From NCBI RefSeq assembly GCF_001945365.1, contig NZ_MSTQ01000008.1, positions 124,001-188,000 of the forward strand: DNA of 64,000 nt, written 5' to 3'. The notes under the pieces were generated by a model. The model searched no databases, had not been told where the DNA came from, and saw only the letters and a program-made list of their open reading frames with translations. Of this stretch, positions 24,773 through 34,104 are shown piece by piece. This DNA comes from Pseudomonas reinekei (lineage in GTDB: Bacteria; Pseudomonadota; Gammaproteobacteria; Pseudomonadales; Pseudomonadaceae). The position numbers were made by a program, and so were the translations under genes. Numbering within the stretch: the first letter of the stretch is position 1; each line of letters opens with the position of its first letter.

Positions 24773-25840
24773 ATGACTGCCCTGAAGAACGACCGTTTCC
24801 TGCGCGCCCTGCTCAAGCAACCTGTAGATGTCACCCCCGTGTGGATGATGCGCCAGGCCGGACGCTACCTGCCTGAATACCGCGCCAGCCGTGCCCAGGC
24901 CGGTGATTTCATGAGCTTGTGCATGAATCCGGAATTCGCTTGCGAAGTCACGATGCAACCGCTTGACCGCTATCCACAACTGGACGCGGCGATCCTCTTT
25001 TCCGACATCCTGACCATCCCCGATGCCATGGGCCAGGGCCTGTACTTCGAAACCGGTGAAGGTCCGCGCTTCAAGAAAGTCGTCAGCACCCTGGCTGACA
25101 TCGAAGCCCTGCCGATCCCTGATCCACACAAAGACCTCGGTTACGTGATGGACGCCGTCAGCACGATCCGTCGCGAGCTGAGCGGCCGTGTGCCGCTGAT
25201 CGGCTTCTCCGGCAGCCCATGGACCCTCGCCACTTACATGGTTGAAGGCGGCTCGTCGAAAGACTTCCGCAAGACCAAGGCGATGCTCTACGACAACCCG
25301 CAAGCCATGCACCTGCTGCTGGATAAACTCGCGCAGTCGGTCACCAGCTACCTCAACGGCCAGATCATGGCCGGTGCCCAAGCGGTGCAAATCTTCGATA
25401 CCTGGGGCGGCAACCTGTCGGCGGCGGCGTATCAGGAATTCTCCCTGGCCTACATGAAGAAAATCGTCAACGGCCTGATCCGCGAGCACGATGGCCGCAA
25501 GGTGCCGGTGATCCTGTTCACCAAGAACGGCGGCCTGTGGCTGGAAAGCATCGCCGATGCCGGCGCCGATGCACTGGGCCTGGATTGGACCTGCGACATC
25601 GGTAATGCCCGTGCCCGTGTCGGCGACAAAGTCGCCCTGCAAGGCAACATGGACCCGACCGTGCTCTACGCCAAGCCGGAAGCAATTCGCACCGAAGTCG
25701 GACGCATCCTGGCCAGCTACGGCAAAGGCAGCGGCCACGTGTTCAACCTGGGGCACGGCATCACGCCGGAAGTCGATCCGGAACATGCCGGTGCTTTCTT
25801 GCGTGCGGTACATGAGCTGTCGGCGCAGTATCACGAATAA
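24773..25840 (+). CDS. hemE: Uroporphyrinogen decarboxylase
   Basis: A 355-residue cytoplasmic enzyme that decarboxylates the four acetates of uroporphyrinogen III in heme synthesis. It shows the signatures [16 protein letters not shown] (residues about 20-35) and [16 protein letters not shown], and the C-terminal [10 protein letters not shown]. It is monocistronic and ends in an intrinsic terminator. Confidence 0.97.
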   Translation: MTALKNDRFLRALLKQPVDVTPVWMMRQAGRYLPEYRASRAQAGDFMSLCMNPEFACEVTMQPLDRYPQLDAAILFSDILTIPDAMGQGLYFETGEGPRFKKVVSTLADIEALPIPDPHKDLGYVMDAVSTIRRELSGRVPLIGFSGSPWTLATYMVEGGSSKDFRKTKAMLYDNPQAMHLLLDKLAQSVTSYLNGQIMAGAQAVQIFDTWGGNLSAAAYQEFSLAYMKKIVNGLIREHDGRKVPVILFTKNGGLWLESIADAGADALGLDWTCDIGNARARVGDKVALQGNMDPTVLYAKPEAIRTEVGRILASYGKGSGHVFNLGHGITPEVDPEHAGAFLRAVHELSAQYHE

Positions 25841-25858
25841 CCGTCTTTGACGTGATCG

Positions 25859-25894
25859 AAAGCCTGTCCGGCCTGGTGCCCGACAGGCTTTTTT
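25859..25894 (+). terminator. Intrinsic terminator of hemE
   Basis: AAGCCTGTC and GACAGGCTT form a 9-bp stem followed by TTTT, 19 bases after the hemE stop. Confidence 0.85.
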
Positions 25895-26142
25895 ATGCTC
25901 AGCTTTCCTTAGTTAGCTGAGATCACTGCTTGTAGGAGTTCTTTCGTCCAATGTCGGAGAACGAGTCGTAGAGACGGTTCCTGCTGGCAGGAAGGACATT
26001 TCCTACATAGAAAACGTATTCATCCAAGTAAGGTTCGGACCCTTGCTCAGCCCAACGATTGAGCAATATCGCAAACTTCAGCGCCAGCAATGCGCGCCTT
26101 AAATTTCGATAAGTAGTCTGGAACTCATTGCGCGAGCGGGGG
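25895..26142. other. Gap after hemE, no recognised gene
   Basis: About 250 bases richer in A and T than the surroundings. On the minus strand an 86-codon open frame (25923-26183) contains RRALLALKFAILLNRWAEQG; its 5' end overlaps the gspL remnant. I do not recognise it. It may be a truncated gene or chance, and no good ribosome site was seen. Confidence 0.3.
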
Positions 26143-26232
26143 CGGCAACAAGGAACGCCTGTGCGCATCGACAACGCGAGCAAGGGCCAAAACCGGGTGC
26201 AGGCGACCCTGACCGTAGAGCAAGCGGCATGA
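26143..26232 (+). pseudogene. Remnant: C-terminal end of type II secretion gspL
   Basis: An in-frame tail reading VRIDNASKGQNRVQATLTVE and ending QAA-stop resembles the last strand of the GspL periplasmic domain. There is no start or upstream body. It overlaps the next fragment by ATGA, the junction expected for gspL-gspM, which supports the call. Confidence 0.5.
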
Positions 26233-26493
26233 AGCCAGGCGAGATTAAAGCGGCGACGTTACAGCGCTGGCAGCGGCTGCTAGGGGGGCTGAGTGTGTTT
26301 GTCCTGAGTGTCGCGGCGTTCGGTCTGGTCTGGCAGCCGACGCAGCAACGACCTGCTGCGCCTGACTCTCAGCGGCGACGCCATGACATTGCTGCCCTGG
26401 CTGGACCGCATCGAACGTGACGGTATTGCGCTGCAATCGTTGACCCTGGAAAAGCGTGACGTCGTACTGGAGGCGCGGATGGTGCTCAGATAG
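26229..26493 (+). pseudogene. Remnant of type II secretion gspM with internal deletion
   Basis: The first roughly 40 codons (MKPGEIKAATLQRWQRLLGG, then a membrane helix FVLSVAAFGLVW) look like the GspM N-terminus. About 100 bases on, in the +1 frame, comes LLRLTLSGDAMTLLPWLDRI followed by LEKRDVVLEARMVLR-stop, which looks like the GspM C-terminus. A normal GspM is about 160-180 residues, so some 80 codons are gone and the frame is broken. The 3' end overlaps the end of the convergent transporter gene. Confidence 0.6.
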
Positions 26494-27766
26494 TCGCGCC
26501 GGATCCCGGCAACGGCGGCAACTTCGCCAGTTTCAGCGCGACCAGCAGCGCCACCAACAGCAACCCGCCGATGAACAGACCGATACCATTCCAGCCGCCC
26601 AGGTGCCAGAACACCCCGCCCGCGGTACCGGCGATGCTTGAACCGGCGTAGTAGCTGAACAGGTACAGCGACGACGCCTGGCCCTTGGCCTTGTTGGCGC
26701 GCCGGCCGATCCAGCTGCTGGCTACCGAATGGGCGCCGAAGAAGCCGAAGGTGAACACCAGCATGCCGAAGATCACCAGCGGCAGCGGGGTGAACATCGT
26801 CAGGGCCAGGCCGCCGAGCATCAGCGCGATGGTGCCCCAGAGCACTTTACGGCGACCGAGTTTGTCGGCCAGCGAGCCGATTTTCGCCGAACTATAGATA
26901 CCCGACAGGTACACCACCGACAGCAGCCCGACGAAGGCCTGCTCCATGTGGTACGGCTCGGCCAACAGGCGATAACCGATGTAGTTGAACAGCGTGACGA
27001 ACGCACCCATCAGCACGAACGCTTCGAGAAACAGCAACGGCAGCCCGGCGTCGCGAAAGTGCATGGTGAAGCCATCGAGCAGGCTGCGCGGGTGCAATGA
27101 GCGAGCGCGGAAGTTTTTCGATTCCGGGAGGATCTTCCAGAACACTGCCGCCGCAATCAGGGCCAGCCCCCCGATCACCAGCATCGCCGTGTGCCAGCTG
27201 ACGAAGTCGATCAGTACCCCGGTGATCAAGCGCCCACTCATCCCGCCAATGGCGTTGCCGCCGATATACAAACCCATCGCCAGGCCGATGTGCTGCGGAT
27301 GGATTTCTTCGCTCAAATAGGTCATCGCGACCGCCGCCAGGCCGCTCAACGACAGCCCAATCAGCGCACGCATGGCCAGTACGCCGTGCCAGCTCGGCAT
27401 CATCGCACTGGCCATGGTGCACAGTGCGGCGGCAAACAGCGCTGCGACCATCACCGGTTTGCGCCCGACGCGGTCTGAGATCGGACCGGTGATCAGCAGG
27501 CCGATGGCGAGCATGCCGGTGGCGACCGACAGGATCAGGCTGCTCTGCGCCGCGTTGATTGAATATTCGTGGGATAACAGCGGCATCATCGGCTGCACGC
27601 AGTACAGCAGGGCAAAGGTTGCGAAACCGCCGCAGAACAGCGCCAGCACCGTGCGCATGAACGCCGGCGTGCCTTTTTCGATGTAGATCTCCTTGAGTTC
27701 AGCGACGACATCGTCCTGTACGGCAGGTGGAACTTCATGGGCAAGTGGGGCGACAGCAGTTTTCAC
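26486..27766 (-). CDS. MFS transporter, YnfM/AraJ-like
   Basis: A 426-residue major facilitator with twelve predicted membrane helices. A cytoplasmic N-tail of about 35 residues is followed by FCGGFATFALLY, and the loop 2-3 motif is GPISDRVGRKPVMV. It probably exports a small molecule by proton antiport; the substrate is unknown. It is divergent from a LysR regulator, which likely controls it. Confidence 0.85.
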   Translation of the reverse strand: MKTAVAPLAHEVPPAVQDDVVAELKEIYIEKGTPAFMRTVLALFCGGFATFALLYCVQPMMPLLSHEYSINAAQSSLILSVATGMLAIGLLITGPISDRVGRKPVMVAALFAAALCTMASAMMPSWHGVLAMRALIGLSLSGLAAVAMTYLSEEIHPQHIGLAMGLYIGGNAIGGMSGRLITGVLIDFVSWHTAMLVIGGLALIAAAVFWKILPESKNFRARSLHPRSLLDGFTMHFRDAGLPLLFLEAFVLMGAFVTLFNYIGYRLLAEPYHMEQAFVGLLSVVYLSGIYSSAKIGSLADKLGRRKVLWGTIALMLGGLALTMFTPLPLVIFGMLVFTFGFFGAHSVASSWIGRRANKAKGQASSLYLFSYYAGSSIAGTAGGVFWHLGGWNGIGLFIGGLLLVALLVALKLAKLPPLPGSGATI

Positions 27767-27834
27767 GTTGGACCTCGGAGGGGCGCAGCCGGTCAGGCAA
27801 TGGAAAAAGCATATAGCTGGCTAATGATTCAATC

Positions 27835-27844
27835 CAATATATTG
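27835..27844. promoter_or_regulatory. Palindrome in the transporter-lysR divergent promoter region
   Basis: CAATATATTG is a perfect 10-bp palindrome in an AT-rich 119-base intergenic stretch. The location suits a LysR-type binding site, but the match to a particular regulator is unproven. Confidence 0.35.
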
Positions 27845-27885
27845 TTCGACCTGTTTGATAGCTTTTACGACCTAATGGAAATCCC

Positions 27886-28788
27886 ATGGAATTGCGTCAT
27901 CTGCGCTACTTCATCGCCGTCGCCGAAGAACTGCATTTCGGCCGCGCCGCACAGGTGCTGGGCATCTCGCAACCACCGCTGAGCCAGCAGATTCAGGCGC
28001 TGGAGCAAGAGGTCGGGGCGCGATTGTTCGAACGTACCAATCGTCGGGTCGAGCTGAGCGAGGCCGGTCGGCTGTTCCTCGAAGAGGCGCGGCTGGCGTT
28101 GGCCCAGGTCGACAAAGCGGCGGATGTCGCCCGCCGGGCCCAGCTCGGTGAGTTGGGTGAGTTGAAGATCGGTTTCACCTCGTCGGCACCGTTCAACTCG
28201 ACCATTCCCCAGGCGATTTTCTCGTTTCGCCAGCGTTTCCCGGCGGTGCACCTGAACCTGCGGGAAATGAGCAGCACCCAAGTGGCCGATGCGCTGGTGG
28301 ACAATGCGATTGAGGTCGGGATCATGCGGCCATTGGGCCTGCCGGATTGCCTCAACGTGGTGGAGCTGATGCGCGAACCGCTGGTGGCGGTGCTCAGTTC
28401 CAAGCACCCGTTGGTCAAGGACAGTGAAGAGGGCTTGTTCCTGTCGGCCCTGGCTCTCGAGCCTTTCGTGTTTTTCCCGCGCAGCTATGGCAGTGGCCTG
28501 TATGCACAACTCCTCAGCCTGGCTCGCGAAGCCGGCTTCAGCCCGCACTTCGCCCAGGAGGCCGGCGAGGCGATGACCATCATCGGGTTGGTGGCAGCGG
28601 GGCTCGGGGTCTCGGTGTTGCCGGCGTCCTACCAGCGGATGCGCATTGATGGCGTGATCTATCGACCCTTGCTCGACCCGGCGGCGGTGTCGGCGGTGTG
28701 GCTGGTGCAGCGCAAGGATCAGAAGTCTCCGATGGCGAGGGCGTTTGTGGAGTTGTTGACGAGGAAGGTTGAGGGGGTAGGGGCGTGA
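27886..28788 (+). CDS. LysR-family transcriptional regulator
   Basis: A 300-residue regulator. An N-terminal winged helix-turn-helix (MELRHLRYFIAVAEELHFGR through LGISQPPLSQQIQALE) is followed by a substrate-binding domain (about residues 90-295). Neighbourhood and length fit a BenM/CatR-like LTTR. It probably regulates the divergent MFS gene. Confidence 0.9.
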   Translation: MELRHLRYFIAVAEELHFGRAAQVLGISQPPLSQQIQALEQEVGARLFERTNRRVELSEAGRLFLEEARLALAQVDKAADVARRAQLGELGELKIGFTSSAPFNSTIPQAIFSFRQRFPAVHLNLREMSSTQVADALVDNAIEVGIMRPLGLPDCLNVVELMREPLVAVLSSKHPLVKDSEEGLFLSALALEPFVFFPRSYGSGLYAQLLSLAREAGFSPHFAQEAGEAMTIIGLVAAGLGVSVLPASYQRMRIDGVIYRPLLDPAAVSAVWLVQRKDQKSPMARAFVELLTRKVEGVGA

Positions 28789-28885
28789 GCAAACCGTCTT
28801 GTCCGGGACATTTCAAGTAACGGATCCGGCTTAGTGGTTTATCCAGATCTTGCGCGGAATCGATTTCTTTTGCCCAGTGCCATGG

Positions 28886-29040
28886 ATGCCAGTTTTATAC
28901 CAACCGAAGGAGGGCCGCGTGCTGATTTGCGATGTCAGGGGTTATGAAATTCCTGAAGTGGTCAAAGTCAGCCCCGTTGCTGTGATTCGCAAACATAGGG
29001 CCAATAGATTACTGGTAACGGTCGTCCCGCTGCGTACAGC
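28886..29040 (+). pseudogene. Truncated PemK/MazF-like toxin gene
   Basis: The frame MPVLYQPKEGRVLICDVRGY followed by VVKVSPVAVIRKHRANRLLV and VVPL has the order of a PemK/MazF-type endoribonuclease: start of the beta-barrel, a 'P.V..kp' strand and a TVVPL strand. After about 50 residues the similarity stops at 29040, where an unrelated fragment begins in another frame. No antitoxin gene is seen. Confidence 0.5.
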
Positions 29041-29199
29041 TGCCACTGTGTGTCCCTGGCCTCCGCCAACGTGATGGCCATGGATTTCGCCAGGTACCTG
29101 AAGGGGGCGCAGAGCGACACCCTGGGGGGGATCCAGCAATTGATCATGCTGGGCGAGCTGGCGGTGAACCGGGTGCTGGATAAACTCGATCCACCCTGA
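29035..29199 (+). pseudogene. 3' fragment of a DUF6124-like gene
   Basis: The frame SLASANVMAMDFARYLKG followed by GGIQQLIMLGELAVNRVLDK and a stop at 29199 resembles the tail of the small DUF6124 proteins common in Pseudomonas. The N-terminal half, usually starting with an N/P-rich stretch, is missing, and no start codon or ribosome site fits. Function of the family is not known. Confidence 0.45.
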
Positions 29200-29204
29200 C
29201 CATT

Positions 29205-29230
29205 GTAGGCGCGAGCAGGGCTCGCTCCTG
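29205..29230. repeat. Single REP
   Basis: GTAGGCGCGAGCAGGGCTCGCTCCTG is one imperfect REP palindrome between the DUF6124 fragment and the end of the aryl polyene operon. It could act as an operon-end hairpin. Confidence 0.6.
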
Positions 29231-29246
29231 AGAGGGGGGATATTGC

Positions 29247-30473
29247 TTACGCCCAGCGCTTGAAAATCAACGAAGTATTCACCCCGCCAAACGCAAAGTT
29301 GTTGTTCATCACGTACTGGTTGCTCATCTGCCGGAATTCGCCGCGCAGGTAGTCCAGTTTGCCGCAGTGCGGGTCGACTTCGTCGAGGTTGAGGGTGTGG
29401 GCGTACAGGTCGCGGTTCATCATTTCGATGCTGAACCAGGACTCCAGCGCACCGCAGGCGCCGAGGGTGTGGCCGAGGAAGCTTTTCTGCGAGCTGATGG
29501 GCATGTGTTCGCCAAACAGGCTGCTGGTGGCCAGGGTCTCGGCGATGTCACCCTGTTCGGTGGCGGTGCCGTGGCCGTTGACGTAACCGATGTCCGAAGG
29601 CTTGAGGCCGGCGTCTTCCAGCGCCAGTTCCATGGCCCGGCGCATGGTGACTTGCTCCGGACGGGTGGTGTGCTGGCCGTCGGCGTTGCTGCCGAAACCA
29701 ACGATTTCGGCATGGATGCGTGCGCCGCGCGCCAGCGCATGTTCCAGCTCTTCGAGCACCAGCATGCCGCCACCTTCGCCGATCACCAGGCCGTCGCGGC
29801 CGCTGTCGTAAGGCCGTGGCGACAGTTGTGGGGTGTCATTCTTCAGGCTGGTGGCGTAAAGCGCGTCGAAGACCATGGCTTCGGTCGGGCACAGCTCTTC
29901 GGCGCCACCGGCGAGCATCAGCGGCAGGCGGCCGAACTTGATCGCCTCGTAGGCATAGCCGATGCCCTGGCTGCCGCTGGTGCAGGCGCTCGACGTCGGG
30001 ATCAGCCGACCGGTCAGGCCGAAGAAAATGCTGATGTTTGCCGCCGTGGTGTGCGGCATCATCCGTACGTAGGAGTTGGCGTTCAGGCCCTCAGCCACCG
30101 AATTCAGCAGCATGTTGCCGAAGGCCTTGATCTCGTCGGTGCTGCCCGTGGATGAACCGCACGCGACGCCCATGCGTCCGTCCTTGATCGATTCGTCGCC
30201 GAGCAATCCGGCGTCGGTCAACGCCTGCTCCGCTGCACCCACCGCCAGCCGTGAAACCCGGCCCATGCTGCGCAGTTGCTTGCGGGTCCAGTGGCTCGGC
30301 ACTTTGAAGTCATCAATCGGTCCGGCCAGACGGGTGTTGAGTTCGGTAAAGCGATCCCACTCGGCCATCCGGCGGATGCCACTATGGTTGGCCGCGAAGT
30401 GGCCAGCGATGGTGTCCCAATCGCTGCCCAGGGAAGTGATGCCGGCCATGCCGGTGACGACGACGCGCTTCAT
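29247..30473 (-). CDS. apeR: Aryl polyene beta-ketoacyl-ACP synthase (ApeR-type)
   Basis: A 408-residue condensing enzyme starting at the ATG at 30473, which overlaps the stop of the ketoreductase gene (TGATG). The catalytic set is complete: Cys164 (SSACTSG), His301 (NGHGTATEQ), Lys330 and His335 (FLGHTLGACG). In known aryl polyene clusters the last gene of the O-P-Q-R block is a ketosynthase thought to start the chain or supply a related chain. It is the last gene of the 20-gene operon. Confidence 0.85.
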   Translation of the reverse strand: MKRVVVTGMAGITSLGSDWDTIAGHFAANHSGIRRMAEWDRFTELNTRLAGPIDDFKVPSHWTRKQLRSMGRVSRLAVGAAEQALTDAGLLGDESIKDGRMGVACGSSTGSTDEIKAFGNMLLNSVAEGLNANSYVRMMPHTTAANISIFFGLTGRLIPTSSACTSGSQGIGYAYEAIKFGRLPLMLAGGAEELCPTEAMVFDALYATSLKNDTPQLSPRPYDSGRDGLVIGEGGGMLVLEELEHALARGARIHAEIVGFGSNADGQHTTRPEQVTMRRAMELALEDAGLKPSDIGYVNGHGTATEQGDIAETLATSSLFGEHMPISSQKSFLGHTLGACGALESWFSIEMMNRDLYAHTLNLDEVDPHCGKLDYLRGEFRQMSNQYVMNNNFAFGGVNTSLIFKRWA

Positions 30474-31201
30474 CAGCACAGGCCTCCATTGACGGCCAGA
30501 ACCTGCCGGGTGATGTACGAGGCTTCCGCCGACATCAGGAAATTCACTGCACCGGCCACCTCTTCAGGGGTGCCCATGCGTTGTGCGGGGATCATCTTCA
30601 TCAGCTCTTCCACCGGCACGTTTTCATCGAGCATGGCTGTGTCGATCAGGCCGGGGGCGACACAGTTTACGGTGATTTTGCGCTTGCCCAGCTCTATCGC
30701 CAATGCCTTTGCCGCGCCAATCAGGCCGGCCTTGGAAGCGCTGTAGTTGACCTGGCCCCGGTTGCCGATCAGCCCGGACACCGACGTGATGCAGACAATT
30801 CGCCCGGCGGCGCGACGACGAATCATCGGCATCATCACCGGGTGCAGCACGTTGTAGAAACCGTCAAGGTTGGTGCGCATTACGACATCCCAATCATCCT
30901 CGCTCAGCGCCGGAAAAGCGCCATCACGGGTCAGGCCGGCGTTGAGCACCACGCCGTAATAAGCACCGTGGGTTTCGACGTCGGCTTCAAGAGTCGCTTT
31001 GCAAGCGGCGCGGTCACCGACGTCGAATTGCAGGATGCGCGCCTTGCGCCCCAGGGCTTCGATGTCGGCTTGTACGGCCGTGGCCTCGGTCAGGCCGCTG
31101 CGGCAATGCAGCACGATGTCGTGGCCGGCCTGGGCCAGGCGCAGGGCGATGGCGCGGCCGATGCCACGGCTGGAGCCGGTGACCAGTACGGATTCAGTCA
31201 T
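30473..31201 (-). CDS. apeQ: Aryl polyene 3-ketoacyl-ACP reductase
   Basis: A 242-residue short-chain dehydrogenase of the FabG type that reduces the 3-keto group after each condensation using NADPH. It shows TGSSRGIGRA at the N-terminus, NAG in the middle, and Ser-Tyr-Lys in SVSGLIGNRGQVNYSASKAG. The ATG overlaps the stop of the dehydratase gene by ATGA. Confidence 0.88.
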   Translation of the reverse strand: MTESVLVTGSSRGIGRAIALRLAQAGHDIVLHCRSGLTEATAVQADIEALGRKARILQFDVGDRAACKATLEADVETHGAYYGVVLNAGLTRDGAFPALSEDDWDVVMRTNLDGFYNVLHPVMMPMIRRRAAGRIVCITSVSGLIGNRGQVNYSASKAGLIGAAKALAIELGKRKITVNCVAPGLIDTAMLDENVPVEELMKMIPAQRMGTPEEVAGAVNFLMSAEASYITRQVLAVNGGLC

Positions 31202-31659
31202 GACTGGACTCCTGCAGGTTCATGAAGATAGTGGGCCGCTTGCGGCGGGCGATACACGTTCAGGCGGGCGGTGGCGTGAATGCCGGGCGCGTTGATGTGG
31301 CATTCGAACACGCCCATGCCGTTGTCGTCTTCCAGCGAGCGGATGCCGTGGATGGTCAGTTCGGTGCCGGCCGGAAAGCTTTCGACGTTGCATTCGAATT
31401 TACGACTGCCGAGCAGGAAGCCCAAGGCCACTGCATCGCCACGCTGGCGAGCATGGCAGCCGGCGAAGGCCGCGACGCTCTGGGCCATCAGTTCGATTCC
31501 GACCCAGGCCGGCAAGCTGCCGTCGGGGAGGCTGAACAGGCCATTGGGCTTGACGGTGAGGCAGGTATGAATCTGCTCGTCATCGAACGCCAGGATCTGA
31601 TCGATAAAGATCATGTCGCCAGCGTGGGGCAGCAGTTCGGCGAGCGGCCAGTCAATCAT
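31198..31659 (-). CDS. apeP: Aryl polyene dehydratase subunit (ApeP-type hotdog protein)
   Basis: A 153-residue hotdog-fold protein of the FabA/FabZ group. The catalytic acid region is present (GIELMAQSVAAFAG, Glu56), but the histidine-bearing HFP motif of FabZ is absent: the corresponding stretch reads LPDGSLPAWVG. A second dehydratase domain in this operon (the C-terminus of the ligase at 43124-44803) has the histidine. The two probably form a heterodimer, as described for ApeI-ApeP. Confidence 0.8.
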   Translation of the reverse strand: MIDWPLAELLPHAGDMIFIDQILAFDDEQIHTCLTVKPNGLFSLPDGSLPAWVGIELMAQSVAAFAGCHARQRGDAVALGFLLGSRKFECNVESFPAGTELTIHGIRSLEDDNGMGVFECHINAPGIHATARLNVYRPPQAAHYLHEPAGVQS

Positions 31660-32852
31660 GGGGCGTCTCCGATAATCAGGCTGACGTTGTTGCCGCCGAA
31701 GGCAAAGGAATTGCTCATCAGGTAGCGAGGTTCAGTGGACGCCAGTCGATCGGCCAGGGTCACCCATTTCAGCGGCGGTAACGCCGGGTCCGGTTGGCCA
31801 TCCCAGATGTGGGGCGGCAGGGCGTGCTGCTGGTTGTCAGGGTGCAGGCTCAACCAGCAGAACGCTGCTTCCAGCGCCCCCGCTGCGCCGAGGGTATGCC
31901 CGGTCATGGGTTTGGTCGACGAGCAAGGGACACCGTGCGCAAACAGTGCGGTCACGGCCTGGCTTTCCATGGCGTCGTTGTGCTGGGTAGCGGTGCCGTG
32001 CAGGTTCAGGTAGCCGATCTGCTCAGGTTGCAGGCTGGCCTGGCTCAAAGCCTTGCGCATCGCTTGTCGGGCACCTCGGCCGGACGGCTCCGGGGCGGAA
32101 ATGTGGTGCGCATCGGAGCTGGCGCCGCTGCCCAGCAAGGCGATCGATTGGCGGCCGGCTGATTGTTTGCTCATCAGGAACAGCACCGCCGCTTCGCCGA
32201 TATTGATGCCGTTGCGGTTCGCCGAGAACGGATTGCAGCGTTCGCCGGACACCGCCTCCAGGGCGGAAAATCCATTGAGGGTCAGTTTGCACAGCGTGTC
32301 GACGCCACCGCACAGCACCACGTCGCACAGCCCCAGATCGAGCAGGCGCCGGGCGCTCATCAACGCGCGGGCGCTGGAGGTGCAGGCGGTGGAAATCACA
32401 TAGGCGGGGCCGCTCAGTTGCAGCCACTCGGCGAGGAAATTTGCCGGTGCGCCGAGCTCCTGTTGCTGATAGTCGTACGCGTCCGGAAAGCGCTGCTCGC
32501 GGACGTAGTGGGCCAGCCCCTGACTGGCTTCATCGATGCCCGAAGTGCTGGTGCCCAGCACCACGCCGATGCGATGGCGACCGTAAGTCTGGATCGCTTG
32601 ATCGATGTCCTGCTGAATTTGCAGGGCGGCTTCGAGCAGCAGTTGATTGTTGCGGCTGCGGTGCCGGCTCAACTCGGCCGGGATCGCCGCCAGCTCGCCG
32701 TGCACCGCGCCCACCGGCAACGAACGGTCCGGCACCCAGCCGGTCTCGCTGCGTATGCCGGAGCAATCGCCAGCGAACAGGTTACGGGCGACTTGCGCCT
32801 TGCCGCGCCCCAGCGAGCAGATCACCCCGAGGGCGTTCAGGTAGGCCGTCAT
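31656..32852 (-). CDS. apeO: Aryl polyene elongating ketosynthase (ApeO-type)
   Basis: A 398-residue ketosynthase with Cys157 (STACTSS), His285 (NLHGTATQ), Lys314 and His319 (MTGHTLGAAGAL). In characterised systems ApeO works as a KS:CLF pair with ApeC for chain extension; the matching chain-length factor is at 46632-47357, at the far end of the operon. The gene overlaps both neighbours by ATGA. Confidence 0.84.
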   Translation of the reverse strand: MTAYLNALGVICSLGRGKAQVARNLFAGDCSGIRSETGWVPDRSLPVGAVHGELAAIPAELSRHRSRNNQLLLEAALQIQQDIDQAIQTYGRHRIGVVLGTSTSGIDEASQGLAHYVREQRFPDAYDYQQQELGAPANFLAEWLQLSGPAYVISTACTSSARALMSARRLLDLGLCDVVLCGGVDTLCKLTLNGFSALEAVSGERCNPFSANRNGINIGEAAVLFLMSKQSAGRQSIALLGSGASSDAHHISAPEPSGRGARQAMRKALSQASLQPEQIGYLNLHGTATQHNDAMESQAVTALFAHGVPCSSTKPMTGHTLGAAGALEAAFCWLSLHPDNQQHALPPHIWDGQPDPALPPLKWVTLADRLASTEPRYLMSNSFAFGGNNVSLIIGDAP

Positions 32853-33382
32853 GGCGTGTCACCGCTCAGGGGTGTGATTTGATAATTCGGACCTTCAGGC
32901 AGGTTCAATTCGAAGCTCAACGATTGTGAATAACGAACGTCCCAGCGCGCGGGCAGGGAGCGTTGCGTCCCGTGTTGCCAGGCGGAGGGGTAGTTGGCCG
33001 ACAATTCATCCCGGGGCGTCAGCGCAAACAGCAAGGCAGCGAACAGCTCCCGGGCCTCCGGGTTGGGCGGTAGCAGTCCATCGGCACGCCACGTTCCGTC
33101 GACCAGTTTCTGGCGTGCCTGCGGAATGCCCAGCAGGTCCATCATCGACCAGCGAATGGCCGGGCCTTCATGCTGGATCACCAGCACCCAGTCCTGACGT
33201 TGGTCCGCTTGCAGGCGCTGGATGTGCAATTGCAGTGGCAACGTCAGGCTTGGGGTTTGTTCGGGCAGCGGAGGCCGGCTGGCGCAGGCGCTGAGCAGCA
33301 GGGCCGCGGCCAATAACAGAAAACGCATGGCGATCACGAGCCTTGGGGGATAGTGTTTCAAGCGGCTGATGGTAAACATCAC
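32849..33382 (-). CDS. DUF3261-type lipoprotein of the aryl polyene operon
   Basis: A small lipoprotein with hydrophobic segment LLLAAALLLSAC forming the lipobox. A start at 33382 overlaps the upstream stop by ATGA (177 residues); a start at 33328 (MRFLLLAAALLL) gives a more normal signal peptide of 159 residues. It resembles the DUF3261 lipoproteins seen in aryl polyene clusters. An outer-membrane transport or anchoring role is plausible but unproven. Confidence 0.7.
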   Translation of the reverse strand: MMFTISRLKHYPPRLVIAMRFLLLAAALLLSACASRPPLPEQTPSLTLPLQLHIQRLQADQRQDWVLVIQHEGPAIRWSMMDLLGIPQARQKLVDGTWRADGLLPPNPEARELFAALLFALTPRDELSANYPSAWQHGTQRSLPARWDVRYSQSLSFELNLPEGPNYQITPLSGDTP

Positions 33383-34104
33383 ACAGCACCTTCCAGCGGT
33401 TTGCGCGCCACCACATTGACCAGGGTCTCTTCTCGCTGGCCAAAGGGCTTCGGCTGGCGCAGGCCCAAGCGTTCAAGCAGGCCGAAGTCCTTGGCGCGGC
33501 TCCACCACAAGTATGGATACGACACGTTTTGCGCAGTGAATTGGAAACCTTGGTGGCGAATCATCTCCAGATACTGCGCGGCGCTTTTCTGCACCTGCAT
33601 CGGATGGCGGAACAGCCAGCGAATCACCCAGGTATCAATGTAAGCCTCGGTGGACTCGGCGAACAGCAGGTAACCACCCGGCTTGAGCACGCGATAGAAC
33701 TCGGCGAGCGCCTGCTCCTGCTCGACCAGATGATGGAACGTCTGGTGACAGAACAGCAGGTCGATGCTGGCGTCGGGCACAGTGAGGGTCGCGCAATCGC
33801 TGCCAATCAACTCCACCGTCATCCCTTGATTGACCGCTTCTTCGCGACTCTGTTTCAGGCTGTGCGGGTCGGCGTCCACGCCGATCAGACGTTCGGGCAT
33901 GAAGGTCTGGTGCAAATAACGGAACGACTTGCCCTGACCGCAGCCGGCGTCGAGCAACACCGGATGACCTGGCAACGGCTCGCTGAACAGGCTCCGCAGA
34001 TCATTGATCGCCACGCGTAGCACGTGATGCTGCCAGGTGTGGCTGCGCAGGAACCAGAGCCCGAAACGGGTCTCTTCGACGTAGGTGTTGCTCAAGTAGC
34101 CCAT
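33379..34104 (-). CDS. SAM-dependent methyltransferase
   Basis: A 241-residue class I methyltransferase. Motif I is LLDAGCGQGKSF and an acidic motif (LIGVDAD) follows. It overlaps the halogenase-like gene by 13 bases and the lipoprotein gene by ATGA. The substrate is unknown; methylation of the aryl head group is one possibility, as reported for some aryl polyenes. Confidence 0.75.
   Translation of the reverse strand: MGYLSNTYVEETRFGLWFLRSHTWQHHVLRVAINDLRSLFSEPLPGHPVLLDAGCGQGKSFRYLHQTFMPERLIGVDADPHSLKQSREEAVNQGMTVELIGSDCATLTVPDASIDLLFCHQTFHHLVEQEQALAEFYRVLKPGGYLLFAESTEAYIDTWVIRWLFRHPMQVQKSAAQYLEMIRHQGFQFTAQNVSYPYLWWSRAKDFGLLERLGLRQPKPFGQREETLVNVVARKPLEGAV

Noticed and set aside
25923..26183. 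86-codon minus-strand open frame as a gene
   Set aside because: No recognised family, no ribosome site, and it overlaps the gspL remnant. Kept only as part of the gap description.
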